19,888 nucleotides of DNA from JAXIHJ01 sp034189755 (GTDB taxonomy: Bacteria > Planctomycetota > Phycisphaerae > SM23-33): positions 1-19,888 of the forward strand of contig JAXIHJ010000101.1 in the NCBI GenBank assembly GCA_034189755.1, in the 5' to 3' direction. Shown in pieces: positions 7,523 to 14,057 of the stretch (within the stretch, counting starts at the first letter, position 1; every line of letters begins with the position of its first letter). A model generated the notes under the pieces. That model was not told the DNA's origin, made no database searches, and saw only the letters and a program-made list of their open reading frames with translations. Both the position numbers and the translations under genes were made by a program.

Positions 7523-8636
7523 TTAGCCTTCTCGGCAGGCACGTTGACGCAGATAGGCATCGACAAAATCCTGAATGTCGCCGTCCAGCACGCGGTCGGT
7601 GTGCGGGCTTTTCAGCTCGGTCCGCTCGTCCCGGACGAGCTGATAGGGATAAAGCACATAGGAACGTATCTGACTACCGAAGGCGATTTCACCCTTGGGG
7701 CCGTACATCTTCGCCAGTTCCGCGTCGCGCTTGGCCTGCTCGTACTGGTATAGCTTGGCGCCGAGCATCTTGCGGGCCTCGGCGCGGTTCTTGTGCTGAG
7801 ACCGCTCGTTCTGGCATTGAGTAACCAGGCCGGTCGGCAGGTGCGTCAATCGCACGGCGCTGGAGGTTTTGTTGACGTGCTGACCGCCGGCGCCGCTGGA
7901 GCGGAAGGTGTCCTCGCGTATGTCTTTCGCCCAGTCGATGTCGATTTCAACGTCGGCCAGCTCCGGCAGCACGTCGACGGACGCGAAGCTGGTATGGCGT
8001 CGGTTCTGGGCGTCGAACGGGCTGATGCGGACCAGCCGATGCACGCCGCGCTCACAGGAAAGCTGCCCGTAAGCATAGGGGCCGCGAACGTTCAGCGTTA
8101 TCGAGCGGATACCGGCTTCTTCGCCGTCCGTGCGGTCGACCTCCTGGGCGGCGCAGCCGCTGCGCTCGAAGTACCGCAGGTACATCCGCAGCAGCATCTG
8201 CGCCCAGTCGCAGCTTTCGGTCCCGCCGGCGCCTGCGTGGATGGAAAAGTAACAGTTGCCCGCATCGTGCGGACCCGAAAGCAATGTGCGCACCTCCAAC
8301 CGCTCGACGTCTTTGGCCAGTTCGACAGCCTCGGCGGCGGCCTCGGCAAAGGTCTCGTCGCTGTCGGCTTCGGCGGCCAGTTCATAGAGCGTCTGAAGGT
8401 CGTCGATCCGGCCGCACATCGCCGTTACCGGTGCTACGACGGCCTTGGCGGCTTTCAGGTCTGCGACCACGTTCTGGGCAGAGTCCGGATCGTCCCAGAA
8501 GTTCGGGCGCGACATCTGCTGCTCAAGTGCGGTCAATTCCCGCTGGCGGCGAGGAAGGTCAAAGAGAGTCCCGGATCGAGATAATCCGGGCGCTAAGGGA
8601 TTCTATGTTCTGTCGCAAGCCTTCCGGTTCAGACAT
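7523..8636 (-). CDS. prfB: Peptide chain release factor 2, expressed by programmed +1 frameshift
   Basis: RF2 recognises UGA and UAA stop codons and triggers peptide release in the ribosome. The coding sequence starts at the ATG at 8636, preceded by GAGGAG at 7 bases. It runs for 25 codons to CTT and then meets in-frame TGA at codon 26. A +1 shift on CTT TGA C continues as Asp-Leu-Pro-Arg and gives a 370-residue protein ending at 7523. After the shift, the codon-recognition motif SPF falls at 205-207 and the catalytic GGQ (SSGAGGQHVNKT) at 250-252, the same numbering as E. coli RF2. HAGAGGTESCDWA and RRHTSFASV are also family motifs. Reading only the downstream frame from the TTG at 8536 would miss the first 33 residues. 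A divergent promoter lies upstream of the small RNA. Confidence 0.97.
8558..8564 (-). promoter_or_regulatory. Programmed +1 frameshift site of prfB (CTTTGAC)
   Basis: The minus strand reads CGGGAC TCT CTT TGA C. Slippery CTT is codon 25, the in-frame UGA stop is codon 26, and C follows the stop, the weak termination context of E. coli prfB. A G-rich segment CGGGAC sits three bases before CTT, where E. coli has the stimulatory AGGGGG Shine-Dalgarno-like element. It is a weaker match to the anti-Shine-Dalgarno sequence. Low RF2 lets ribosomes pause and shift, so RF2 level controls its own synthesis. Confidence 0.95.
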
Positions 8637-8658
8637 ACCGTTGCTCCTCTACCTTTTT

Positions 8659-8688
8659 ATAGTAACAGCAAATGCCCGTAAATATCAA
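8659..8688 (-). promoter_or_regulatory. Candidate promoter of prfB
   Basis: On the minus strand TTGATA (8688-8683) and TACTAT (8664-8659) are separated by 18 bases. The -10 element ends 22 bases before the prfB ATG, giving a short leader that contains the GAGGAG ribosome binding site. Confidence 0.45.
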
Positions 8689-8784
8689 GATACTTCCTGC
8701 CGAAGCAAAAAATTTTATGATATAAGTCGCGATAATCCAAAGAGTTGCACACAATTACCCGCCCTGCCGGCTATTGGGATTTAG

Positions 8785-8813
8785 TTGACACGGTGGAAGT
8801 CTGTTGGTATATT
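8785..8813 (+). promoter_or_regulatory. Near-consensus sigma70-type promoter of the candidate small RNA
   Basis: A perfect TTGACA (8785-8790), a 17-base spacer and TATATT (8808-8813, five of six consensus bases) make this one of the best promoters in the window. It is divergent from prfB. Predicted transcription starts near 8819-8821, directly before a structured segment ending in an intrinsic terminator. Confidence 0.7.
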
Positions 8814-8819
8814 CACGAT

Positions 8820-8923
8820 TTGGCAGCATGAGACAATCCCGCAGTGCGGGCTTACGAGAAACGGCTGCTTTCTAGCCGTGGCAACCTCCGGTCTAGCCGT
8901 AAGGTTTTGGCCGGAGGTTTTTT
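8820..8923 (+). ncRNA. Candidate small structured RNA, family not recognised
   Basis: About 104 bases lie between a strong promoter and a strong intrinsic terminator. Three hairpins are visible: CCCGC-AGT-GCGGG (8838-8850), ACGGCT-N7-AGCCGT (8861-8879) and the 9-bp terminator stem (8883-8919). The nine-base word TCTAGCCGT occurs twice, at 8871-8879 and 8892-8900, so ACGGCT could pair with either copy. The second copy lies in the terminator loop, which would make a pseudoknot or a switch. It does not show the conserved cores I know of SRP RNA, 6S RNA, tRNA or common riboswitches. It could be a trans-acting RNA or an attenuator for the HAD gene downstream. A 61-residue ORF overlapping it has no good start site and an implausible composition. 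The ends are estimated. Confidence 0.6.
8883..8923 (+). terminator. Strong rho-independent terminator of the candidate small RNA
   Basis: AACCTCCGG (8883-8891) pairs perfectly with CCGGAGGTT (8911-8919), with a 19-base loop. A run of six T residues occupies 8918-8923. This is the clearest intrinsic terminator in the window. It lies about 125 bases upstream of the HAD gene. Confidence 0.85.
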
Positions 8924-8979
8924 ATGCAAAGTGTAGCGACGACCCGGCCCACATCAGCGATGCGACGTGAACAGGCTCA

Positions 8980-9008
8980 TTGCAAACTGAATTCGCCGGT
9001 TGTATCGT
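8980..9008 (+). promoter_or_regulatory. Weak candidate promoter of the HAD gene
   Basis: TTGCAA (8980-8985) and TATCGT (9003-9008) are 17 bases apart and lie between the upstream terminator and the gene, where a promoter is needed if the terminator is efficient. The leader also holds a GGCCTG-TTTG-CAGGCC hairpin just before the start codon. Confidence 0.3.
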
Positions 9009-9047
9009 GTAGTGTAACGGCCTGTTTGCAGGCCGGCCGGTGAGAAA

Positions 9048-9797
9048 ATGACTATTCGCAAAATCAAAGGCGTTTTGTTCGACCTGGGCGACACATTGCT
9101 GGATTTCGGCGACGTGGACATACGCGGTCTGTTCGAGTCGGGCACGCACCTGGCGTACGATTATCTCAGGGAACATCGCCAACCGCTGCCGTCTTTCACA
9201 AAGTACCATCGTTTGCAGCTTTGGACCATTCGGTGGCACTATTTCAAGAGCCATCTAACCGGCAGGGAGTTCAACGCTCTGGACGTAATAGGCCGGCTGA
9301 GCAGCCGCATGGGCCAGACGCTTACGCGCGACCAGACAGTGGAGCTGGCCTGGCTCTGGTACAAGCCGCTGAGTGAGTCCGGCAAGCTCGAGGAAGGCGT
9401 TCGCCAAATGCTCCAGGCTTTTCGTGACGAAGGCCTGAAGCTGGGCGTGGTCTCCAACACGTTTATTCCCGGCGAGGTCCTCGACCGCCATCTACAGCGC
9501 GAAGGTCTGCTGGAACTGCTGCCCACGCGCATTTATTCGTGCAACGTGGGCTATCGCAAGCCAAACCCGAAGATCTTCGCCGCGGCGCTGCAACAGGCGG
9601 AACTTCAGCCGGAAGAAACCGTCTTCGTCGGCGACTCGCCACAGGCTGATATCCGGGGCGCGAACCGCGTGGGGATGATTTCAGTCTTGAAGGACCCTTC
9701 CGGCCGGTACGCCAACGGAAAGGCCGGGGCTCGCTATCGGATTGGCGGGTTGGTGCAGTTGCAGCGGATCCTCGCCGAGTGCAACGGGGATCTGTAA
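9048..9797 (+). CDS. HAD-superfamily hydrolase (phosphatase type)
   Basis: A 249-residue cytoplasmic protein. Motif I is GVLFDLGDTL with nucleophile Asp12. The canonical second Asp (position 14) is Gly and Asp sits at 15, a variant found in many HAD proteins (FDLGDT/FDLGNT). Motif II is GVVSNT (Ser136), motif III GYRKPNPKIF (Lys171), motif IV VFVGDSPQADIRGA (Asp196, Asp201). A helical cap of about 100 residues lies between motifs I and II, as in C1-capped phosphatases and dehalogenase-like members. The substrate cannot be told from the sequence. The start ATG at 9048 follows GGTGAG at a short spacing. The gene stands alone; upstream is the terminated small RNA, downstream a convergent small ORF. 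Confidence 0.9.
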   Translation: MTIRKIKGVLFDLGDTLLDFGDVDIRGLFESGTHLAYDYLREHRQPLPSFTKYHRLQLWTIRWHYFKSHLTGREFNALDVIGRLSSRMGQTLTRDQTVELAWLWYKPLSESGKLEEGVRQMLQAFRDEGLKLGVVSNTFIPGEVLDRHLQREGLLELLPTRIYSCNVGYRKPNPKIFAAALQQAELQPEETVFVGDSPQADIRGANRVGMISVLKDPSGRYANGKAGARYRIGGLVQLQRILAECNGDL

Positions 9798-9832
9798 GGC
9801 CAAGGTAAGCAGACCCTTGCGAATCGAAAAGC

Positions 9833-9943
9833 CTAGAGGAGGATGTTCGCCGCGAGGACCATCAGTGCTGCGCCGGCGGCGAAGATCAACACCTCCATCA
9901 GATTCGCCAAAATGCCATACGCCTTGTCCATCGGATAGCTCAT
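9833..9943 (-). CDS. Possible 36-residue single-pass membrane peptide
   Basis: Minus-strand ATG at 9943 to TAG at 9833. The translation begins MSYPMDKAYGILANLMEVL and ends IFAAGAALMVLAANILL. The first dozen residues are polar or amphipathic, and about 20 hydrophobic residues form one predicted membrane helix at the C-terminus. Codon choice is GC-rich at third positions, like the neighbours. The ribosome binding site is weak (GGA six bases upstream), and no homologue can be checked here. It lies convergent to the HAD gene, 35 bases beyond its stop. It could be a real small protein or a chance ORF. Confidence 0.35.
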   Translation of the reverse strand: MSYPMDKAYGILANLMEVLIFAAGAALMVLAANILL

Positions 9944-10212
9944 TTCATTTCCGACAGCCGAGCACTCGTTTGCCCAATGTGATATCGGCGGAAAACGATG
10001 GGGGACTTAAGTAACGCTAATTATTACGGCGCGTGGCTATATCTTCAGAGAGGCAAAGGGCTTATGGCGAGCACGACCGAAGTGCCGAACGCCGCCAAAC
10101 GTGGTGCGCCTGCGATAAACCACAATATCCGGCCCTAAAGGCAAGCCGCTACGAAGCTTCCAGAGTTTGCTCTCGGGCGAAAAAATTCAGTGGGCAAGGC
10201 CGTATTTTTCAG
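9944..10212. other. Intergenic stretch without a supported gene
   Basis: Together with the small ORF this is the 459-base gap between the HAD and LacI-type genes. A plus-strand ORF of 75 residues (10033-10260) has a Cys/Arg/Ser-rich composition, no family resemblance and no ribosome binding site, so I do not call it. No tRNA, terminator or long repeat was found. The LacI-type promoter begins at 10213. Confidence 0.5.
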
Positions 10213-10241
10213 TTGACTTGCGGCGATTATAGGAGTAGAAT
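10213..10241 (+). promoter_or_regulatory. Good sigma70-type promoter of the LacI-type regulator
   Basis: TTGACT (10213-10218) and TAGAAT (10236-10241) are separated by 17 bases; each hexamer matches five of six consensus bases. Transcription should begin near 10248, right at the direct repeat at 10251-10271. Confidence 0.6.
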
Positions 10242-10250
10242 GCTTTTCAT

Positions 10251-10271
10251 AACGTCATGATGAACGTCATG
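10251..10271 (+). repeat. Tandem nine-base repeat at the LacI-type gene start
   Basis: AACGTCATG occurs at 10251-10259 and again at 10263-10271, with three bases between. A partly overlapping inverted pair TTCAT/ATGAA (10246-10250 and 10260-10264) is also present. The element spans the predicted transcription start, a possible site for self-repression. Confidence 0.35.
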
Positions 10272-10298
10272 GTAGCAGGAAGGACGGGAACAGCAAGG

Positions 10299-11345
10299 AT
10301 GGCAACGGCACCGGCGACAGTTACTGATGTAGCGATGAAAGCGGGCGTCTCCAGGTCCAGTGCGTATCAGATACTGGCGGCCCCGGACCATCCGAGCTAT
10401 TCCCCCGCCACGCGCCGGCGCGTCCTACAAGCATCGAAGGAGTTGTGCTACGTGCCCCACGCGGCGGCCAGAGCCTTGCGAACACGACAAACCAACACGA
10501 TCTGCATGTTTGCCGGCGAGAAGCAGTTTTCGCAGGGGCAGACGGGCGGGTTTGCCGCGGACCTTCTGCCGGGTCTGTATACCGCTGCCTCAAGACTTGG
10601 CTATCACGTCCTGATTGAACTGGAATGTCCGGCTGAGCCGGAGCGGAATCTGAACCTTTACCGCGAACTGATAAACAGCGGACGGATCGATGGGCTTATT
10701 ATAACAGGGCCTCAAAAAGACGACCCGCGTTTGGAAATAGTCGGGTCTTCGCGCATTCCGTTTGTCGCAATTGGCAGGCCCGATCCGAATAACCAATGCG
10801 ACAGTGTCGGCAGCGACAGTATATCCGCTGCACGCCTGGCTGCACAACACCTGTTGGACCTGGGCCATCGGCGGATCGCCCACCTGACCGGCCCGGCGAG
10901 CCGGCACGTCTTTGAGGATCGAAGGCGTGGTTATCACGAAGCGATGGCCGCGGCCCGAGCCAAACCGACAGACCTGGTCGGATACGACGAAGGTTTCATT
11001 CCGAAACGGCCCGCCGAGGAATTGGTGGAAGAATTATGGTCGTCCCCCCAGCCGCCGACGGCCGTCATGGCTGATGATGACGTGTTGGCGGCGGGCGTCA
11101 TGCACGCGCTGCAAAAGCGAGGCCTGGCCGTGCCCGGCGACGTATCCGTGGTGGGAATGAACGACAACATGATATGTCAGCGCACACGGCCGGAGCTGAC
11201 AACCGTTCGTTTGAACGTCCGCCGGCTCGGCGAAGAGGCGGCCAGGTTGTTGATTTCCAGAATCAAAAATCCCGCTCAACCCGTCCGCCCCCGGGTTGTC
11301 GTTCCAGGTGAACTAGTCGTGCGCGAGTCGTCGAGGCGTTTATGA
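10299..11345 (+). CDS. LacI-family transcriptional regulator
   Basis: A cytoplasmic dimeric DNA-binding protein, expected to be released from its operator by a sugar-like ligand. The N-terminal helix-turn-helix TVTDVAMKAGVSRSSAYQIL is followed by the hinge region HAAARALRT. The rest is a periplasmic-binding-protein fold (HLLDLGHRRIAHLTGP, PPTAVMADDDVLAAGVM, VPGDVSVVGMND, TTVRLNVRRLGEEAARLL). The start at 10299 puts the HTH seven residues in, as usual for LacI proteins, and leaves a leader after the promoter. A start at 10257 (in frame, 14 more residues) would be almost leaderless and lacks a ribosome binding site. The gene precedes the PEP-CTERM/phosphoesterase/pseudopilin genes on the same strand, which are its likely targets. 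Confidence 0.93.
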   Translation: MATAPATVTDVAMKAGVSRSSAYQILAAPDHPSYSPATRRRVLQASKELCYVPHAAARALRTRQTNTICMFAGEKQFSQGQTGGFAADLLPGLYTAASRLGYHVLIELECPAEPERNLNLYRELINSGRIDGLIITGPQKDDPRLEIVGSSRIPFVAIGRPDPNNQCDSVGSDSISAARLAAQHLLDLGHRRIAHLTGPASRHVFEDRRRGYHEAMAAARAKPTDLVGYDEGFIPKRPAEELVEELWSSPQPPTAVMADDDVLAAGVMHALQKRGLAVPGDVSVVGMNDNMICQRTRPELTTVRLNVRRLGEEAARLLISRIKNPAQPVRPRVVVPGELVVRESSRRL

Positions 11346-11384
11346 CAACCAAACAACAGGATTCGAGTGTGAGAGTATAAGAGC

Positions 11385-11397
11385 GTCTGAATCAGAC
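11385..11397 (+). promoter_or_regulatory. Perfect 13-bp palindrome, candidate operator of module A
   Basis: GTCTGA-A-TCAGAC is a perfect 6-1-6 inverted repeat in the 171-base gap between the regulator and the PEP-CTERM gene. A TATAAG hexamer (11376-11381) lies just upstream, though its -35 partner is poor. If that is a -10 box, the palindrome covers the transcription start. LacI operators usually have an even, CG-centred symmetry, so assignment to the regulator next door is uncertain. Confidence 0.35.
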
Positions 11398-11402
11398 ATG
11401 AA

Positions 11403-11419
11403 GCCGGCGCGTAGCCGGC
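11403..11419 (+). other. Small GC-rich hairpin upstream of the PEP-CTERM gene
   Basis: GCCGGC-GCGTA-GCCGGC can form a six-pair stem with a five-base loop. No T-run follows, so it is not an intrinsic terminator. It could stabilise the leader of the surface-protein transcript. Confidence 0.3.
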
Positions 11420-11516
11420 AAAGCGAATGTCGCATATTTGCCAAAAGGAGAAAGAAGTGAAAGGCAGAGGACTTTCGAGACAGGTTTTTAGTGAAAGGAA
11501 AGAAAGGAGAACAGCA

Positions 11517-12104
11517 ATGAGACACCCGTTAATGTTTGTACTGGTTGGCATGTTGGCCGTGTGGGCCGCGCCCGTCCACGCCGAGCTGGTCCTCAACGAC
11601 TTTGAGGACAATACTGTCGATGATTGGGTCGGAAGCACCGGTTACGGCGATAGCATCCTGAGCGTGTCCACAGACGGTGCAAACGGGACGAACTATTCGC
11701 TTGAGGTTGAACTCGACACGCCGGCCGGCGCTTCCTATTGGTCGCGGCCGTTCAGCCCGGCGGAAGACTGGAGTGCCTATACTGACCTGGTTTTCTGGAT
11801 TAAAACGCCGCACGCCGACTACTGACACGGTGTCAAGTTTCGAGCCGCTGACAGTTCTGTTCCATTCGACGACCAGATTCTTTCTTCCGACACCTGGACG
11901 AAGATTACCATGCCGCTTTCTTCGTTCCCGGCTGAGGCCGTCAGCGCCGTCAGCGAACTTCGGATTAGCATCACGGAGCCCGACGTCTGGGCAGACGGAG
12001 AAATAATCCTGGTCGATGAATTCAGCCTGATTCCCGAGCCGGGCACGTTGGCTATCCTGGCGGCCGGCGCCTTCTTCGTTGGACTGTCCAAGAAAAGAAG
12101 ATAG
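11517..12104 (+). pseudogene. PEP-CTERM sorting-domain protein interrupted by an in-frame UGA
   Basis: The ATG at 11517 follows AAAGGAG at 7 bases. A signal peptide (MRHPLMFVLVGMLAVWAAPVHA) is followed by a beta-rich domain (VLNDFEDNTVDDWVGS, LVFWIKTPHADY). Codon 103 is TGA (11823-11825). The same frame then stays open and continues the homology with the next gene: HGVKF...SSDTWTKITMPLSSF...VDEFSL, ending in a complete exosortase signal (IPEPGTLAILAAGAFF, then LSKKRR). The paralogous next protein reads DFYHG where this one reads DY-stop-HG. A single TGG-to-TGA change would explain it. Alternatives are a sequencing error or stop-codon readthrough. As read, the product is a short secreted fragment without its membrane anchor. 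The domain resembles carbohydrate-binding jelly rolls, but no specific family is certain. Confidence 0.8.
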
Positions 12105-12162
12105 CAGCTTATTTCAGGTCAGTGTCGTATCTGTTCAGTGGTCCACGGCTGAAAGGAACTCG

Positions 12163-14057
12163 GTGGTGAGAAAGGTTTTATTGTGCGCGGCCGTTCTGGC
12201 CGCCTGTACGCAGTGCGCTTGGTCCGACGAGGTAATTGACGACTTCAACCATGGTGTCATCGACGACTGGCACGGTGATAAGGACAGCCGTTTCGCCGAT
12301 ACACTGCTGGCTGTCAGTACCGATGCGCCGGCGGAGGGCGGCGCCTGCCTGAAGATAACCGTGCAAGAGCCGGAAGGCATGGCCTTTGCCTGGAAGTCGT
12401 TCGCCGCGCCAAGGAGTTGGCCCGTTGCCGGCCGGCTGGAATTCCGGATAAAAACGCCGCATCCCGACTTCTATCACGGCATCCGCCTCAACGACGGCAG
12501 GGACGACGCCCTCACGCTGCCGTTCCACGCGCAGATTACCGAGAAAGACGCCTGGACGAAGGTCGTTATCCCCCTTGCGGATTTCCAGAAAAAGGGCGTG
12601 AACCTGCGCGAGGTCTCGAGCCTCATGATTCGGCTCATTCCGGACCGGGACGCCCAGTGGACAGATGGAGAGCAGCTCTATCTCGACGATTTGAGGATCG
12701 TAAGCGGCCCCGGAAAAGGTGCGGCCAGGAAGGTCTCGCAATCGCAACCCGCCGAGGCCCAGTCTGTCTGGCCGGAGAAGAAGCAGCCCGCCCCGCCTGG
12801 TGAGACCTTCTGTTTCGTCCTGCTGGCCGACACCATATCAACCTGGACAAACCGAACCAAGCCAAATATCTCGCCGAGGCGATCAAGAAAGTCAACGCCC
12901 TTCAGCCCGAACCGGACTTTGTCATCCTGCTGGGAGACATAACGGAGCTTGGCGCCGCCGAGCAGTGGCGGCTTGCCAAAGAGACGCTCGCCCCGCTCAA
13001 ACGGCCCCTCTGGCCCGTCATGGGAAACCACGACGCACTGCTTGTCGGCATCGGCTATGAAGGCGCGCGTGAGTTGCTGGGCATGAAGCGGAGGTATTAT
13101 TCCTTCGACCATAAGGGTTGGCATTTCGTCGTACTGGATTCTTCCGTACCGGGTCATGGTTGGGGGCGTGTCGCCGGCGAGCAACTTTCCTGGCTCAAGG
13201 AAGACCTCGCCGCTCTTGGGGCCGGGCCGGCGAACGTGGTTGTCTGCCTGCACCACCACGTCTTTCCCACAGGGCAGACCTGGCTGAACGGCATAATGCT
13301 GAGAGAACCGCAAGACCTGCTCGAATGCATGCAGGCCTGCGAGGGTAAGAACTTTTACGTTTTTTGCGGCCACGTCCACACAAGCAGCTATTGGCGGCGG
13401 AAGAACGTGTTCTTTTCCTCGACCCCGTCAACCGGTTCGCCGTTCGAGGATTCCTTCAAGGGTTTTCGCATCGTCGAGGCTGGGGTGAACGGCCCGTATC
13501 TCCGGACGTTGGCCGTCGCGCTCGACGGTCTCGCCGTGCCGGAAATAGCGCCCGAAGATTATCCCGTCTACGACGAGTCAATGAGCGAGCAGGACACTGC
13601 CTCCCGCCAGCGACCGTTAAGGCGCCGGTTGCGTAACATGGCGGAAGGGACTTCCGCGGGCGCCTTGCTCTTCGTGCGATGCCCGCTGGACGATCAGAAG
13701 TTCATCGTCGAGGACTACGGCGTCGGGAAAATCGAGGGCGAGGGCGGGTACCGGTTCGTGGACCGCCGGGCGGCGTTGGTCTACCGCTTCCCGCCGGCCA
13801 AGTTGCGCCACACCGGACCGATGACACTCAATATCCGAATCTCCTCGGACTATAAGATCGCCGTCTCCCGGAACGGTGAAGATTTCAAAGAGCTTTTCTG
13901 TTCCAAAGACAAGGCCCATCGGGCTTTGATTCGCTGGGAGATCCCCAAGTCGTACTACGACAAGTCTCTCTTTGTCAGGATCGGCGACGCCTCCCCCCAG
14001 GATGATTATGGAGCACAGGTTCATGCAATTGCGATCTGTGAAGAAAAACCGCAGTAA
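12163..14057 (+). pseudogene. Secreted calcineurin-like metallophosphoesterase, split by a one-base frameshift
   Basis: The GTG at 12163 follows AAGGA at 5 bases. A signal sequence (VLLCAAVLAACTQ) contains LAAC, a possible lipobox. Next comes a beta-rich domain homologous to the preceding PEP-CTERM protein (VIDDFNHGVIDDWHGD, RIKTPHPDFYHG, AWTKVVIPLADF). The catalytic domain begins FVLLADT, where the frame breaks near 12831-12835. Adding one C to the CC run restores ADTHINLDKPNQAKY, and the total length then becomes exactly 632 codons. All metallophosphoesterase motifs are kept: ADTH, LLGDITE, MGNHD, CLHHH, GHVHTS. About 160 further residues form a C-terminal beta-rich region. Fifty-eight bases separate it from the PEP-CTERM gene, and its end overlaps the pseudopilin start. 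The lesion may be real decay or an indel error in a homopolymer. Confidence 0.85.

Noticed and set aside
8785..8970. A 61-codon ORF across the candidate small RNA
   Set aside because: It would begin inside the -35 box of a strong promoter and run through an intrinsic terminator, so it could not be translated from that transcript.
10033..10260. A 75-codon plus-strand ORF before the LacI-type gene
   Set aside because: Composition is Arg/Ser/Cys-rich, there is no ribosome binding site, and its end runs through the regulator's promoter.
11823..11870. Selenocysteine recoding at the UGA of the PEP-CTERM gene
   Set aside because: No recognisable SECIS hairpin with a guanine-rich apical loop follows, the paralogue has Tyr at this place, and the protein is not a redox enzyme.
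12678..13379. A 233-codon minus-strand open frame over the phosphoesterase
   Set aside because: It is the antisense shadow of a gene with full metallophosphoesterase motifs on the plus strand, and shows no motif of its own.
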